34,849 nucleotides of DNA from an uncultured Sphingomonadaceae bacterium (GTDB taxonomy: Bacteria > Pseudomonadota > Alphaproteobacteria > Sphingomonadales > Sphingomonadaceae): assembly GCA_947493215.1 (NCBI GenBank), contig CANLQE010000002.1:330001-364849 (forward strand), in the 5' to 3' direction. Shown in pieces: positions 1-9,127 of the stretch (within the stretch, counting starts at the first letter, position 1; each line of letters opens with the position of its first letter). The notes below the pieces were generated by a model. The model searched no databases, was not told the origin of the DNA, and saw nothing but the letters and a program-made list of their open reading frames with translations. Both the position numbers and the translations under genes were made by a program.

Positions 1-1248
1 CAAGCGTTCGGCATGCTTTTGCTCCTTAATGGAGGCATTGCGATTCTCCAGATACTACTCGCGCCGATGGCCGCCGACTATTTTCGCCAACCGATTATTG
101 AAGACTTGCTCAAGGTACAGGCCCTCATATTCCTTGCCACACCCTTCATGGTGCTTCCCGAAGCATTGATGACCAGGAACCTGGAATTTAAGAAGCCTGC
201 GATAATCAATCTCATCTCGGCAGTCGTTGGAGCTGCGGTCGCCTTATATTTTGCACTAAATGGTCATGGTGTGTGGACACTTATATATGCGCCCATGGCG
301 ATTTTCTGGACCCGCGCGATTTGTTTAGTGATCGCCGTCAAATTCTACATATGGCCAAGCTTTAACTTCAAGGGCGCCGGCGCAATGTTCGGATTTGGTG
401 CTACGCTGCTGGCCAGTCACTTTTTCTGGACCATTCAAAGCCAGTCGGACATTTTTATCGCCGGTCGGTTTCTCAATCCACACGACCTCGGCCTCTATGC
501 CGAAGCATTGTTCCTAACGACGATCTTCGCTGCCAAATTTGTACCGCCTCTTAATGAGGTTGCGTTCCCAGCCTATTCACGGTTGCAAGACGACCCTGAA
601 GCCTTGAGCTGGTCATTCCTCAAAGCGGTGCGCCTGATCATGCTGATCTCTTGCCCGCTATATCTAGGAATGTCCGTCACCGCGGCGCCGTTGGTGGGCA
701 CTTTGTTCGGCCCCAAATGGCTTGAGATGACTCCCTATATCAGCATCCTGGCTCTAGCCATGCCGGTAATGACATTGCAGATTCTATTTGCCCCGGCCAA
801 TAATGCAGTCGGCAAACCACAGATCACGGCCAGGGCTTCCTTCATAGGGGCTATATTGATGCCCATTACTTTTTTGATTGGCCTGCAATGGGGCGCGATC
901 GGCCTCGCCTGGGGCTGGGTCTTTGCTTTTCCGGTGCTCACCCTTTTCACATTTTTCCAATCTTATCGCCATATCGGGATCAGTGGCGGCGAATTGATGA
1001 GAGCCATATGGCCAGGGCTATCAACCTCAATCGCGATGGCAGCAGTGGTTTATCTCGCGGATCAATTATTGCCGGAAATGATTGTCTACGCGCGGCTGGC
1101 AATATTGGTCGCGATTGGCGGGGCTGCCTATATAGGCTTATTGTGGATTCTGGCTCGTCCAACATTGGTGGAAGTCATCCAGCTACTTATGCGGCGGAAA
1201 CCGCCAGAACCAATCCCAGATTCAGAACCGGCTAAAAGCACCTCTTAA
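1..1248 (+). CDS. Polysaccharide/lipopolysaccharide flippase, MOP superfamily (5' end outside window)
   Basis: The frame is open from the first base, so the N-terminus lies outside the window and about 415 residues are seen, against roughly 480-500 for the family. The protein is almost entirely hydrophobic, with about ten membrane segments separated by short charged loops. The central stretch with SQSDIFIAGRFLNPHDLGLY followed by a VAFPAYSRLQDDPE loop is typical of Wzx/RfbX-like exporters of the MOP superfamily. Such proteins move undecaprenyl-linked sugar units across the inner membrane. The C-terminus is a short polar tail ending in a Ser/Lys-rich stretch. The sugar it carries cannot be told from sequence. 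The glycosyltransferase at the far end of the window is too distant to be assigned to the same locus. Confidence 0.85.
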   Translation, partial: QAFGMLLLLNGGIAILQILLAPMAADYFRQPIIEDLLKVQALIFLATPFMVLPEALMTRNLEFKKPAIINLISAVVGAAVALYFALNGHGVWTLIYAPMAIFWTRAICLVIAVKFYIWPSFNFKGAGAMFGFGATLLASHFFWTIQSQSDIFIAGRFLNPHDLGLYAEALFLTTIFAAKFVPPLNEVAFPAYSRLQDDPEALSWSFLKAVRLIMLISCPLYLGMSVTAAPLVGTLFGPKWLEMTPYISILALAMPVMTLQILFAPANNAVGKPQITARASFIGAILMPITFLIGLQWGAIGLAWGWVFAFPVLTLFTFFQSYRHIGISGGELMRAIWPGLSTSIAMAAVVYLADQLLPEMIVYARLAILVAIGGAAYIGLLWILARPTLVEVIQLLMRRKPPEPIPDSEPAKSTS

Positions 1249-1292
1249 AAGCGCGCATTGTATTGCAATCACCATCAACTAGACCGTGAGCT

Positions 1293-2096
1293 ATGTCTCA
1301 CTATCTATCCTTAGCGGCCGGCACCTTGCCAGAATTTCTTCCCAATCAAGTGGCTCATGCTGCCGGACAGGCCGGCTTTAGTCATGTTGGCTTCACTATA
1401 GAGCCAGAGCATTGGAATCCGGAACAGATCAAGGCTACAAAAAATGCGATCGCTGATCATGACCTATCTGTCCTTGATGTCGAGGTCATATGGATTCCCG
1501 AAGGCGGGAAGCTGACTGACGCGCATCGCCTCATAATAGATGCCGGTGCTGATCTTGGCGCGTCCAACGTTCTGGTCGTAAGCGCAGAGCCGGACTCAGA
1601 TCGAACCGCCGCAGCTCTGCACCAGCTTTGTGAGTGGGCGGCGCCAGCCGATATGCGTGTGTCTCTTGAATTCCTTATGATCACCGCAGTGCAATCTCTC
1701 GATTCGGCTTTGGATATTGTCAAAAGATGCGAACACCCCGCTGCGGCAATATTAATCGATAGTCTTCATTTTCAGCGGGCTGGCCATACAGCGGCGCAGC
1801 TAAAGTCCGTGGACAGCAACTTGCTGAGCTATAGTCAGATATGCGATGGAAACTTGCACTGCGCTGATGATTTCAATGCCTATCTGGAAGATGCCATCGA
1901 TTTACGCAGCGCGCCCGGCGAAGGCGAGCTGCCGCTTGAGGATATGTTGAAAGCCCTACCAGCAGCGATTCCGCTCAGCTTAGAGGTACGCTCTAAGGCC
2001 TATCGGGATGGCTATAGTGACCCGACCGAACGCGCCACGTCAGTTCGGCAACAAACCCTGACGCACTTCGAAACTATCGGCATTCCGATTCGTTAG
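1293..2096 (+). CDS. Sugar phosphate isomerase/epimerase-like TIM-barrel protein
   Basis: 267 residues resembling the xylose-isomerase-like TIM barrel family (AP endonuclease 2 fold). Strand-helix units can be followed: an AGFSHVGF strand, LSVLDVEVIWIPEGG, LGASNVLVVSAEPDSD, VSLEFLMITAVQSLDSAL, ILIDSLHFQRAGH and a C-terminal IPLSLEVRSK strand. The acidic and histidine residues at strand ends (E in LEFL, D and H in IDSLHF, E in LEVR) match the usual metal-ligand positions of this fold. Members isomerise or epimerise sugars or cyclitols; the substrate cannot be inferred. It follows the flippase gene by 44 bp on the same strand and could be co-transcribed. The ATG at 1293 lacks a strong ribosome binding site. 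Confidence 0.75.
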   Translation: MSHYLSLAAGTLPEFLPNQVAHAAGQAGFSHVGFTIEPEHWNPEQIKATKNAIADHDLSVLDVEVIWIPEGGKLTDAHRLIIDAGADLGASNVLVVSAEPDSDRTAAALHQLCEWAAPADMRVSLEFLMITAVQSLDSALDIVKRCEHPAAAILIDSLHFQRAGHTAAQLKSVDSNLLSYSQICDGNLHCADDFNAYLEDAIDLRSAPGEGELPLEDMLKALPAAIPLSLEVRSKAYRDGYSDPTERATSVRQQTLTHFETIGIPIR

Positions 2097-2109
2097 CGGC
2101 TCTATGCAG

Positions 2110-2538
2110 TCAAGCGCCTTGAATATAGTTACGCATGGCGGCCGCTTCGCTTTCGATCTTGTCGATGCGATATTTCACCAAATCTCCGATGGAAATAAAG
2201 CCGACGAGCTTGTCATCCTCAACCACCGGCAAATGACGGATGCGGCGTTTGGTCATCAGCGATAGCGCACCAATTGCGCTTTTTTGCAAATCAACTGATA
2301 TCACATCGGCGGTCATGCCTTCTACCACGCGCTTGCCCATAATCGCCGGACCCAGAGTCTGAAGGCCACGCAGGACATCACGTTCAGAAAAAATGCCCGC
2401 GACCCGGTCGCCATCAAGAACGGGCAGCGCTCCAATTCTTTTCTCCGCCAATATAGCGACCGCTTCGGCCACACTGTCGTCCGTAGTACAGCTAAAGATC
2501 GGTCCTTCCCGTCCCTGCAATATTGCCTGTATCGTCAT
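2110..2538 (-). CDS. CBS-domain pair protein
   Basis: 142 residues made almost entirely of two CBS motifs, the first around residues 10-60 (with GALPVLDGDRVAGIFSERDV) and the second around 75-130 (with IRHLPVVEDDKLVGFISIGD). Such stand-alone pairs bind adenine nucleotides and act as energy or redox sensors, often modulating a partner enzyme; no partner is apparent here. I chose the ATG at 2538 because it is preceded on the minus strand by GGGGAAAGG about 7 bases upstream and because the protein then begins MTIQAIL, as relatives do. A GTG ten codons further out (2568) is possible but places the Shine-Dalgarno inside the coding region. It converges with the gene ending at 2096, leaving 13 bp. 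Confidence 0.88.
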   Translation of the reverse strand: MTIQAILQGREGPIFSCTTDDSVAEAVAILAEKRIGALPVLDGDRVAGIFSERDVLRGLQTLGPAIMGKRVVEGMTADVISVDLQKSAIGALSLMTKRRIRHLPVVEDDKLVGFISIGDLVKYRIDKIESEAAAMRNYIQGA

Positions 2539-2678
2539 TTGCGCCCTTTCCCCGTGCTCCAAAAACACTCTGATTCTCTTTACGTGCTATCCAACATAGC
2601 ATATTTTCGCGAGAAGTTAGACTTGAAGGCAAATCGAATCAGGTCCAATGACAGCCTTCCCCTACGGAGTGAATTAAA

Positions 2679-2978
2679 TTGCCCGGTCCATCACAGCTAG
2701 ATGATCCTCTATACGCCGGCATAGCTTGGTCACGTTACTGGCGCCTGATGCGCTGGATGAGCGGGCTTACATTCCTATGTGTAATCGCAGCGTTGGGCTT
2801 TTTATATTATCTACACGGCCTGGTTTCGATCCATATGTATATAGCGGCCGCTGGAGGGATCGGCTTTGCCTTGCTGCTCACATCCGCCCTGATGGGATTG
2901 GTTTTTATGTCAAACGGTACCGGTCACGATGACTGCATTGATGATCCGGTCAGCAGGGATATTTCGCCTGATGAGTGA
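2679..2978 (+). CDS. Small two-TM membrane protein, unknown function
   Basis: 99 residues starting at TTG, with GGAG at 2668-2671 as a plausible ribosome binding site. After a polar N-terminus containing WSRYWRLMRWMSG there are two hydrophobic segments (about residues 29-48 and 53-76) and an acidic tail rich in D and E. I do not recognise a family. Its stop codon overlaps the start of the thioesterase gene by 8 bp (ATGAGTGA), so the two are probably translationally coupled. The TTG start and short length lower confidence, but the overlap, the ribosome binding site and the sensible membrane topology support a real gene. Confidence 0.65.
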   Translation: MPGPSQLDDPLYAGIAWSRYWRLMRWMSGLTFLCVIAALGFLYYLHGLVSIHMYIAAAGGIGFALLLTSALMGLVFMSNGTGHDDCIDDPVSRDISPDE

Positions 2979-3387
2979 AGAAGAACTGAACAATCTGATC
3001 ACACTGCAACCTGTCCTGCGCGTTGCTCCTCAGCCGCGCGACCTTAATAATAACGGTCATATTTTTGGTGGCTGGGTGCTCTCTCAGATGGATATTGCTG
3101 GCGGCATCATGGCCGCAAGAGTCGCCCAAGGGTCGACCGCTACAGTTGCCATTGAAGCCATGTCGTTTCTAGCCCCTATCCTCACTCGCGATATCGTCTC
3201 CGTTTATGCGCAGGTCGAACGGATCGGCAATACCTCGGTCAGCCTGCGAATTGATGTTGTCGCAGAGCGCAATCGCGGTGAAGATCATGTTCCGGTAACC
3301 AGCGGCCTGTTAACCTTTGTAGCGCTGGACGAGAATCATCGCCCGCGGCAAATCCCGGCCGAATCCAAAGCCAAATATCAGGCTTGA
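2971..3387 (+). CDS. Acyl-CoA thioesterase, YciA-like hotdog fold
   Basis: 138 residues with the hotdog signature of YciA-type thioesterases: NNNGHIFGGWVLSQMDIAGG near residues 27-46, in which N, G and the catalytic D (in QMD) are conserved, then ATVAIEAMSFLAPILTRDIV and VYAQVERIGNTSVSLRIDV. YciA-type enzymes hydrolyse short to medium acyl-CoA esters in the cytoplasm, returning free CoA. The ATG at 2971 gives the usual family N-terminus; an ATG at 2929 in the same frame would add 14 residues lying within the upstream gene. It overlaps that gene by 8 bp and converges on the DUF4139 gene ending at 3389. Confidence 0.9.
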   Translation: MSEEELNNLITLQPVLRVAPQPRDLNNNGHIFGGWVLSQMDIAGGIMAARVAQGSTATVAIEAMSFLAPILTRDIVSVYAQVERIGNTSVSLRIDVVAERNRGEDHVPVTSGLLTFVALDENHRPRQIPAESKAKYQA

Positions 3388-3388
3388 T

Positions 3389-4981
3389 CTAAAGCCGCCG
3401 GATGAGGTCGTACGTCAATATACGCTCGCTATTGGCCGGCACCGTTACCGTCCAGAAATCCGCACCATCTTTCCGGCCAAGCTTCCTGCTGGGTTTGCTG
3501 AGCGTCTCATTGTCGTTGCTGGGTAAGCGAAACTCGACCAGTGCCGAATGAGGCGAAGCGTTGGTGACAGTCAGCCGCATATCCATTGTCCGGCGTTTCT
3601 TGGTTTCGGCCTGCCCCAAAGACTCCAAGCTATACCGTACCAGCGCGCTCTGTCCGATGGTGACTTCCACCTCTTCGCCGATCGCCTTGTCTTCAAGGCT
3701 GCCCTCACCTAACAACAATCGCTCGCCCGACACATTACGAAACGCGACCATCTTGCCAGCGGGCATCGCGAGACCCAGACCGTCGCGCTTCTTGTTCTGG
3801 AAACGAAGGGTCGTGGAGAAGGGAATCGATTCCGCATATCGTGAGGCGCCGATTTCGCCCTCGTAAATCTGGACAAACGGGATCGCGGTCTTTTCAAACA
3901 TCGCGACCTGCTTTTGGCTTTGCGAGGCCACCGTCACGGGCAAGGGAATCCGATAGAGTTTCAGATCACCGAGTTCTTCCTGCTTGGCCTCCATCATCGG
4001 GGCTCCAGCAAAGGACAATTGATCTGATTCCGCTTTCATCGCCATCATCGGTGCGGGCAATGCGCGTCCGACCATCCGGCTTTCCGTACGAGCCCGTTCA
4101 AACCGCTTCACCGCGATATCGCTCGTCGTTGCTTGCGGCCAACAGCGCAGACTTATTGCACCGCCGGTCGCTGGCGCAATATTATCACGCCGCTTGTTCG
4201 GTTGCCCTGCCACGGTCTGGGCTTGAGCGTTGGCGAAGGTTGTTTCGTCTCCGTTAGCCAATGTAACCCAGGAAAACAGGTTCATGGTCTGTCCGTCGAT
4301 GCTGACATCGGCGATATAGTTCGCCTGCCAATCAAAGCCGGTTGCCAGATAAGACAAGGTCACCGTGGCACGGGTTGGTTTGGAAACTAGGCTTTTAATC
4401 GACAAAGTAGGTTTTGCGGACAGTCCTTCGGGGATCGAAGGATAGACCAAGGTTTCATTGAGCCCGGTGCATTGCATGGCTTCAAAGCCATCAGCGGTTT
4501 GAATGACAACACCTCCGCTCGCATCGGTACGAACCTGTGCTTCAAATTCAGTCACTTTGCCCGTGACCCCGCTGGTCCGGCGGATGGTGACGCCACGCCC
4601 GAGATATCCGTTGAGCAACGCCGATGGAGACAGCAAGGCTGCGTCGCGGTTCTTCTCGATCACGCCATCAGGAAGGCCAGTCACAATCGCAGACTGCGGA
4701 ATGATACCGCCCGCAACACCTTCAAAGCGCAGGTCAATCTCTCCGACAGGCAGGGTGATGGTGCGCTGCTCCGTGATCAACGCATAGCCGCCCAAATAGC
4801 GCAAATTCATGCCATTTTCGGCCTGACGGTTTGGATCGCGATATACGGTTACCGACACAGACGATGGTGCTTCGGATGTGACCGTCTGGCGGGCCCATTC
4901 TGATGCCTGCGTCAGAGCGGGGACAGCAATGCCACCCCAACCGACAAGGAACAGGAACGCGAAGAGCGCGCGTCTCATCAT
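3389..4981 (-). CDS. Secreted DUF4139-domain protein (downstream paralogue)
   Basis: 530 residues with an N-terminal hydrophobic signal (MMRRALFAFLFLVGWGG and a likely cleavage after ALTQA). The body is DUF4139-type: an N-terminal beta domain with VSVTVYRDPNRQAENGMNLR, a central LSYLATGFDWQANYIADVS region and a C-terminal beta domain with VTVPANSERILTYDLIRR. The segment around residues 280-330 is Ala/Met-rich and low in conserved features. Function of the family is unknown; the predicted location is the periplasm or outer surface. It lies 3 bp downstream of a second DUF4139 gene on the same strand and is certainly co-transcribed with it. The two proteins share motifs but have diverged strongly. 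Confidence 0.85.
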   Translation of the reverse strand: MMRRALFAFLFLVGWGGIAVPALTQASEWARQTVTSEAPSSVSVTVYRDPNRQAENGMNLRYLGGYALITEQRTITLPVGEIDLRFEGVAGGIIPQSAIVTGLPDGVIEKNRDAALLSPSALLNGYLGRGVTIRRTSGVTGKVTEFEAQVRTDASGGVVIQTADGFEAMQCTGLNETLVYPSIPEGLSAKPTLSIKSLVSKPTRATVTLSYLATGFDWQANYIADVSIDGQTMNLFSWVTLANGDETTFANAQAQTVAGQPNKRRDNIAPATGGAISLRCWPQATTSDIAVKRFERARTESRMVGRALPAPMMAMKAESDQLSFAGAPMMEAKQEELGDLKLYRIPLPVTVASQSQKQVAMFEKTAIPFVQIYEGEIGASRYAESIPFSTTLRFQNKKRDGLGLAMPAGKMVAFRNVSGERLLLGEGSLEDKAIGEEVEVTIGQSALVRYSLESLGQAETKKRRTMDMRLTVTNASPHSALVEFRLPSNDNETLSKPSRKLGRKDGADFWTVTVPANSERILTYDLIRRL

Positions 4982-4984
4982 GGT

Positions 4985-6364
4985 TTAGAACCGCGTCTCG
5001 AAGGTCGCCGTCACCGTGGTGCGTCCATTCGCAGGCACCGGCACTTTCCAGACGATGCTATTGGAGGACCGTCGTTCGCTTTTGATGCTTTCACTGACGA
5101 TCCGGGTATCCGACCAGTAAAAGTCGAGACCGTTCTGGATCAGCGATACCGTCACCGGAGTCGCTTTGGCATTGGTCACTTCATAAGACATGACGCTGCG
5201 CCATTTGCTTGAGGACAAGCGGCGGCGCTCGGTGACAGTTGGTTTCACTTTCACATCAAAGGCTTCACCCGTCTTGAGGCCAAGCTCGGACCCCATGGGA
5301 GTGTGGCCAATCGTGTTCTCACCGATAAATTGCGGCTGGCCGGATGCGTCTTTCATATACACGCGGACCGTGCCGGCGGGCAGTGCATCTCCCAAACCGC
5401 CGTCTTTGGACGAACTAAACTGCAATACGGTTGCCGCACTTTGGGCTTCGCGCTGCGTGCCGAGCCAGCGGTTGGAAAATTCATACGCCTTTTGTGCCGG
5501 AGCCCCAGTGACATCGAGAAAGCTAACCTGCTTGGTTTGCGCATTAGCGATCGTTGTCCGAGCAGCTAAGGGATAAAGATAAAAATCACCCAGCGATTCG
5601 CGATTGGCCGATTCGGTTCCAGCGCGGCGAATATTATTGCGGCCGCCACGGCTGCTTTGCCCATTCACACTAGGTGTTCCGGCAACTAAAAGTGTCTTGG
5701 CATTATTAAAGGTCGTGCCGGTATTGTTGGTCAGCGTGACCCAGCCCTGCACATCCATTTTGCCCGCATTCTCATCAAACAAAGCGACATAATCTGCTTT
5801 CCAACCCATGCCGCTTGTCAGATAGCTGAGCTGCGCCGGCCGCGTGCCGCCACGGCTGCTGTTCAAGGTCACTGACAAGGTCGGACGAGCGCGCAAATTG
5901 GAAGGCACTTTGTCAAAAATAACGCGGGTCGGCATCCGGTCATCCCGCAACACTTCAATCCGAGATCCGATCTGCAGAACTACACCGCCGTTGGCCGCAA
6001 GCACTTTCGCGCGCTCTCTGGTTTCCTTGCCTGTTGCCGGATTGATCCGCACGATGGTGATCGTTTCACCGACCGCCTTTTCCATCAACTTGGCTGGTGA
6101 AAGCAGATCATAATCGAAATTCTGCTCTATAATTCCGGTGTTAGCAGCGTTGAAGCCGACGGTTTCGGCGCGAATTTGCCCCGAGACGCCAGGGAATGTC
6201 TGTACAGAACGTCCAGAAGGAATATTCAGCCGGCGTGTATCCTGCACCAAAGCCAGATTATTATTGTAAATCGTGACAGCAATATCGCCTTGTCCGGAAG
6301 ACTGGCTGATCGCTGGCGTTGCCAGTGTTGCCAGCACGAGGCCGGTCATCGCAAGAAGCCGCAT
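4985..6364 (-). CDS. Secreted DUF4139-domain protein (upstream paralogue)
   Basis: 459 residues with a clear signal peptide (MRLLAMTGLVLATLATPAIS, cleavage expected near residue 20). DUF4139 features are present in order: VTIYNNNLALVQDTRRLNIP near the mature N-terminus, LSYLTSGMGWKADYVALFDE in the middle, and a C-terminal ending VPANGRTTVTATFETRF. The same positions in the neighbouring 3389-4981 protein carry LSYLATGFDWQANYIADVS and VPANSERILTYDL, showing an old tandem duplication. No enzymatic motif is visible. The start is the ATG at 6364, preceded on the minus strand by GGAGAGA. This is the first gene of the pair, so promoter elements should lie between 6365 and 6532, where I see only a short CGAAGC/GCTTCG hairpin near 6468-6483. 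Confidence 0.87.
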   Translation of the reverse strand: MRLLAMTGLVLATLATPAISQSSGQGDIAVTIYNNNLALVQDTRRLNIPSGRSVQTFPGVSGQIRAETVGFNAANTGIIEQNFDYDLLSPAKLMEKAVGETITIVRINPATGKETRERAKVLAANGGVVLQIGSRIEVLRDDRMPTRVIFDKVPSNLRARPTLSVTLNSSRGGTRPAQLSYLTSGMGWKADYVALFDENAGKMDVQGWVTLTNNTGTTFNNAKTLLVAGTPSVNGQSSRGGRNNIRRAGTESANRESLGDFYLYPLAARTTIANAQTKQVSFLDVTGAPAQKAYEFSNRWLGTQREAQSAATVLQFSSSKDGGLGDALPAGTVRVYMKDASGQPQFIGENTIGHTPMGSELGLKTGEAFDVKVKPTVTERRRLSSSKWRSVMSYEVTNAKATPVTVSLIQNGLDFYWSDTRIVSESIKSERRSSNSIVWKVPVPANGRTTVTATFETRF

Positions 6365-6532
6365 AATTCTCTCTCCATCGTTCGTATTGCACCGCTTAAC
6401 GCCGCAAAAATGAATGTAGCTTAAACAGCTCTGACGCTTATTGATTGAAAAGACGGGCTAATATTCCGAAGCTGCCGCTTCGCTTCTCAAAATTTCAAGT
6501 CTCCAAGACACCAGGGTAAGCGCAGAGTTGCG

Positions 6533-6823
6533 CTATATACCGTCAAGATACTCGATCACCGGCGCAGCTGCCATGCAGGGTGCAAGCTTGGGGCCGCTGG
6601 CTCGAAAATGATCGGATTTGCCATGTGCGTCGAGCGCGGCCTGATCGACATAGCGTTCGAGCACTTTATATTGCTGGCTATTGTCTTTGCATTGGAAGAC
6701 AGAATAAAACTCATTGCCGGGTTCATTTTCACGAACCGCCGCCATGAGCTCACTAAAGGCCGCTTCAAAATCTGCGTTTTTGCCTTCTGCTACCGTCAAG
6801 GTTGCTACTACACCGACTGCCAT
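6533..6823 (-). CDS. Antibiotic biosynthesis monooxygenase-like (YgiN-type) protein
   Basis: 96 residues, the size of single-domain ABM proteins (dimeric alpha+beta barrels). Recognisable segments are VATLTVAEGKNADFEAAFSE, RENEPGNEFYSVFQ and YKVLERYVDQAALDAHGKSD, which follow the family pattern of a glutamate before the Y/F-x-V/L strand and a late ALDAH helix. Relatives include quinol monooxygenase YgiN and many uncharacterised proteins, so a specific substrate is not assigned. The ATG at 6823 has a weak GGAGAA upstream on the minus strand. It is separated from the DUF427 gene by 82 bp and may have its own promoter. Confidence 0.85.
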   Translation of the reverse strand: MAVGVVATLTVAEGKNADFEAAFSELMAAVRENEPGNEFYSVFQCKDNSQQYKVLERYVDQAALDAHGKSDHFRASGPKLAPCMAAAPVIEYLDGI

Positions 6824-6905
6824 ATTCCATTCTCCTGATTATCTTTAATGATATGAGAATGAGTGTTACCGAGACAGCAGAAGCACGCAACCTTAATCTA
6901 TTGGA

Positions 6906-7400
6906 TTACCAAAACCGGCTGCCGGGGATACCTTTGAAAGGGCCGGCGACATGGGACGTGATCCAGCCGCCATAAAAACTGCCCGGCTGCGGCGTTACCG
7001 TTTCACCATCGACAAGACACTGATCAAACGGCTCCGGATAAAAGGCCACATGGTTGCGGATCATCGCGAAAGATTCGGCAGGCTCTGCATAGGTCCATGC
7101 AATGGCTTCCAACAAATCACCGTCGATGGTTGCGTCAAGGTAACGCGCCTGCCCTTTCCATTCACACAGCGAGCGCTTTGGATTGGCGCATAAATGAGTC
7201 CATGTCACATCTTCGGGCGGAAAATAATAAGTTGGTGGATGGCTGGTTTCCAGTGTGCGAAATCCTCCGCGCGTGCGTGCGACTTCAACGCCTTTGTGGA
7301 TGATTTGCAAATGGCGTGTATTGGGTTCTGCAATGGCCGGGCGCGGATAGTCCCAAACGCTTTCCTGACCGGGTTTGATGGGATCAGGGGGAATATTCAT
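6906..7400 (-). CDS. DUF427-domain protein
   Basis: 164 residues with the DUF427 core: ESVWDYPRPA at the N-terminus, a strand with GVEVARTRGGFRTLETSHPP, then YYFPPEDV, the family-typical CEWKGQARYLD and AIAWTYAEP, and a C-terminal VDGETVTPQPGSFYGGWIT. The family is cytoplasmic and of unknown biochemical role. The gene overlaps the upstream DCC-family gene by 4 bp (ATGA), which indicates one transcript and translational coupling. DUF427 and DCC proteins commonly occur next to each other in alphaproteobacteria by my recollection; that is not proof of a joint function. Confidence 0.9.
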   Translation of the reverse strand: MNIPPDPIKPGQESVWDYPRPAIAEPNTRHLQIIHKGVEVARTRGGFRTLETSHPPTYYFPPEDVTWTHLCANPKRSLCEWKGQARYLDATIDGDLLEAIAWTYAEPAESFAMIRNHVAFYPEPFDQCLVDGETVTPQPGSFYGGWITSHVAGPFKGIPGSRFW

Positions 7401-7756
7401 GCAGGTTTTCCTTTATCGAAAAAGCGTTGCAACGCCGGGCGCACCCTTAGAAATTTAGTGTAAAGCCATTCCAGAAAACGCAAAGCGTACCGGTTTTGCG
7501 CCAGTTGGCCCAATGGCTGAAGAAGAGGTATCGCACGCCACATAGCGCCAAAAGCTGCTGCGCCGGACAGCATTTTGCCATTTTCCTCTGCATGGAAGCG
7601 GGCCAATAAAGTGCATCGGTCTATCGGACATGTGGTCGCCGGATCAGCGACGTCGACGAAGCATATCGTGTCGCGACGATCCAATCGCTGCATCAGCGAT
7701 ATTTCGCGCGAACATAAAGGGCAAGAGCCATCAAACCAGACAGTGACTTCAGACAT
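7397..7756 (-). CDS. DCC-family thiol-disulfide oxidoreductase-like protein (DUF393)
   Basis: 119 residues starting VTVWFDGSCPLCSREISLM, with the thioredoxin-like C-x-x-C pair at residues 12-15 that defines the DCC family (here GSCPLC). Further family features are ICFVDVADP and the C-terminal RYALRFLEWLYTKFLRVRPAL helix. A redox role is inferred from the CxxC motif only; no substrate is known. The ATG at 7756 is the only sensible start. The stop codon overlaps the next gene's start by 4 bp. Confidence 0.88.
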   Translation of the reverse strand: MSEVTVWFDGSCPLCSREISLMQRLDRRDTICFVDVADPATTCPIDRCTLLARFHAEENGKMLSGAAAFGAMWRAIPLLQPLGQLAQNRYALRFLEWLYTKFLRVRPALQRFFDKGKPA

Positions 7757-7836
7757 TCTTCCGATTTACGGTATGTCTGAGCCCCTGTCTGGCTGTACTT
7801 TAGTCGGTATTACGGCTCGATATTATTCGAACCAAT

Positions 7837-9015
7837 TTAGAGAATTTCGAACAGTCCGGCTGCGCCTTGTCCGCCACCGATGCACATCGTAACCACGGCA
7901 TATTTCGCGCCGCGGCGCTTGCCCTCGATCAATGCGTGGCCGGTGCAACGCGCGCCCGTCATACCATAGGGGTGGCCGATGGAGATCGAACCGCCATTAA
8001 CGTTCAATAGCTCGTCAGGAATGCCGAGTTTCTGTTGGCAATAAAGCACCTGCACCGCAAAGGCTTCGTTGAGTTCCCACAGTCCGATATCATCCATTTT
8101 CAAGTTGAAGCGTTCGAGCAATTTTGGAATTGCGAAAACCGGACCAATGCCCATTTCATCAGGCTTAGTACCCGCAACCGCCATGCCAACATAACGGCCA
8201 AGCGGATTAAGACCTGCTTTTTCAGCCGCGCTTGCTTCCATCACCACACTTGCAGAACTGCCGTCAGAAAGCTGAGAGGCATTACCGGCTGTAATGATCT
8301 TATCTTCACCGAGCACTGGCTTTAGAGATTGCAAACCTTCCAGCGTTGTCGATGGACGATTGCCTTCGTCTTTGCTGAGCGTGACTTCGTGCATGGAAAT
8401 CTCTTTGGTTTCCTTGTCTTGCACGCCCATGGTTGCGGTCACTTCGACGATCTCGTCGTCAAACTTGCCAGCTTCCTGAGCCGCTGCAGTGCGTTGCTGA
8501 GATTTCAGCGCATATTCGTCGCAGGCTTCGCGGGAAATGCCATAACGGGCGCCAACAACCTCAGCGGTTTGTAGCATCGGCATATAGATATCGTCATGCA
8601 TCGCCACCAGTGCCTTGTCGGGCGCTATACGCATTTCCGGGGTCTGCACGGTTGAGATAGAATCCTGTCCACCGCCGACAACCACGTCCATGCGATCAAT
8701 CGTAACCTGCTTCGATGCTGTCGCAATCGCCATCAGGCCGGATGAACATTGGCGGTCCAATGTCATACCAGGTACTTCAATCGGGAAACCGGAGCGCAAC
8801 GCTACGTTGCGGCCAAGGTTACCGCCCTGCGAGCCTTGTTGCAGCGCGCTGCCCCATACCACATCATCAACGGTAGCAGGATCAATGCCTGCGCGTTCGA
8901 CAGCTGCCTTTGCAGCATAGGCGCCAAGGGTTGGACCTGCCGTTGCGTTGAAAGCGCCTTTGTAAGCGCGTCCGATGGGGGTCCGGGCGGTGGAAACGAT
9001 GACTGCGTCACGCAT
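7837..9015 (-). CDS. Thiolase (acetyl-CoA C-acyltransferase)
   Basis: 392 residues, full length for a thiolase. The active-site nucleophile is Cys90 in [13 protein letters not shown], the catalytic His is near residue 348 in [12 protein letters not shown], and the second Cys is near residue 378 in [13 protein letters not shown]. The enzyme cleaves 3-ketoacyl-CoA or condenses two acetyl-CoA; degradative versus biosynthetic use cannot be decided, although the [10 protein letters not shown] form is frequent in FadA-type beta-oxidation enzymes of alphaproteobacteria. The ATG at 9015 is preceded on the minus strand by AAAGGA 9 bases away. The 112-bp gap to the MscS gene probably contains its promoter. 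Confidence 0.93.
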   Translation of the reverse strand: MRDAVIVSTARTPIGRAYKGAFNATAGPTLGAYAAKAAVERAGIDPATVDDVVWGSALQQGSQGGNLGRNVALRSGFPIEVPGMTLDRQCSSGLMAIATASKQVTIDRMDVVVGGGQDSISTVQTPEMRIAPDKALVAMHDDIYMPMLQTAEVVGARYGISREACDEYALKSQQRTAAAQEAGKFDDEIVEVTATMGVQDKETKEISMHEVTLSKDEGNRPSTTLEGLQSLKPVLGEDKIITAGNASQLSDGSSASVVMEASAAEKAGLNPLGRYVGMAVAGTKPDEMGIGPVFAIPKLLERFNLKMDDIGLWELNEAFAVQVLYCQQKLGIPDELLNVNGGSISIGHPYGMTGARCTGHALIEGKRRGAKYAVVTMCIGGGQGAAGLFEIL

Positions 9016-9127
9016 GATATTGATCCTTTATAGTGAGTTTTTTGAGTCGAATTTGGCGCGTATACTCTATTTTAATCGGCCAATTAACAAGGTTTTTCTT
9101 TGCTACTGGTCCTGACGCTACGGCAAG

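Noticed and set aside
6468-6483. CGAAGC/GCTTCG hairpin downstream of the ABM-like gene as terminator
   Set aside because: The nearest T-run on the minus strand is about 15 bases beyond the stem, too far for an intrinsic terminator.
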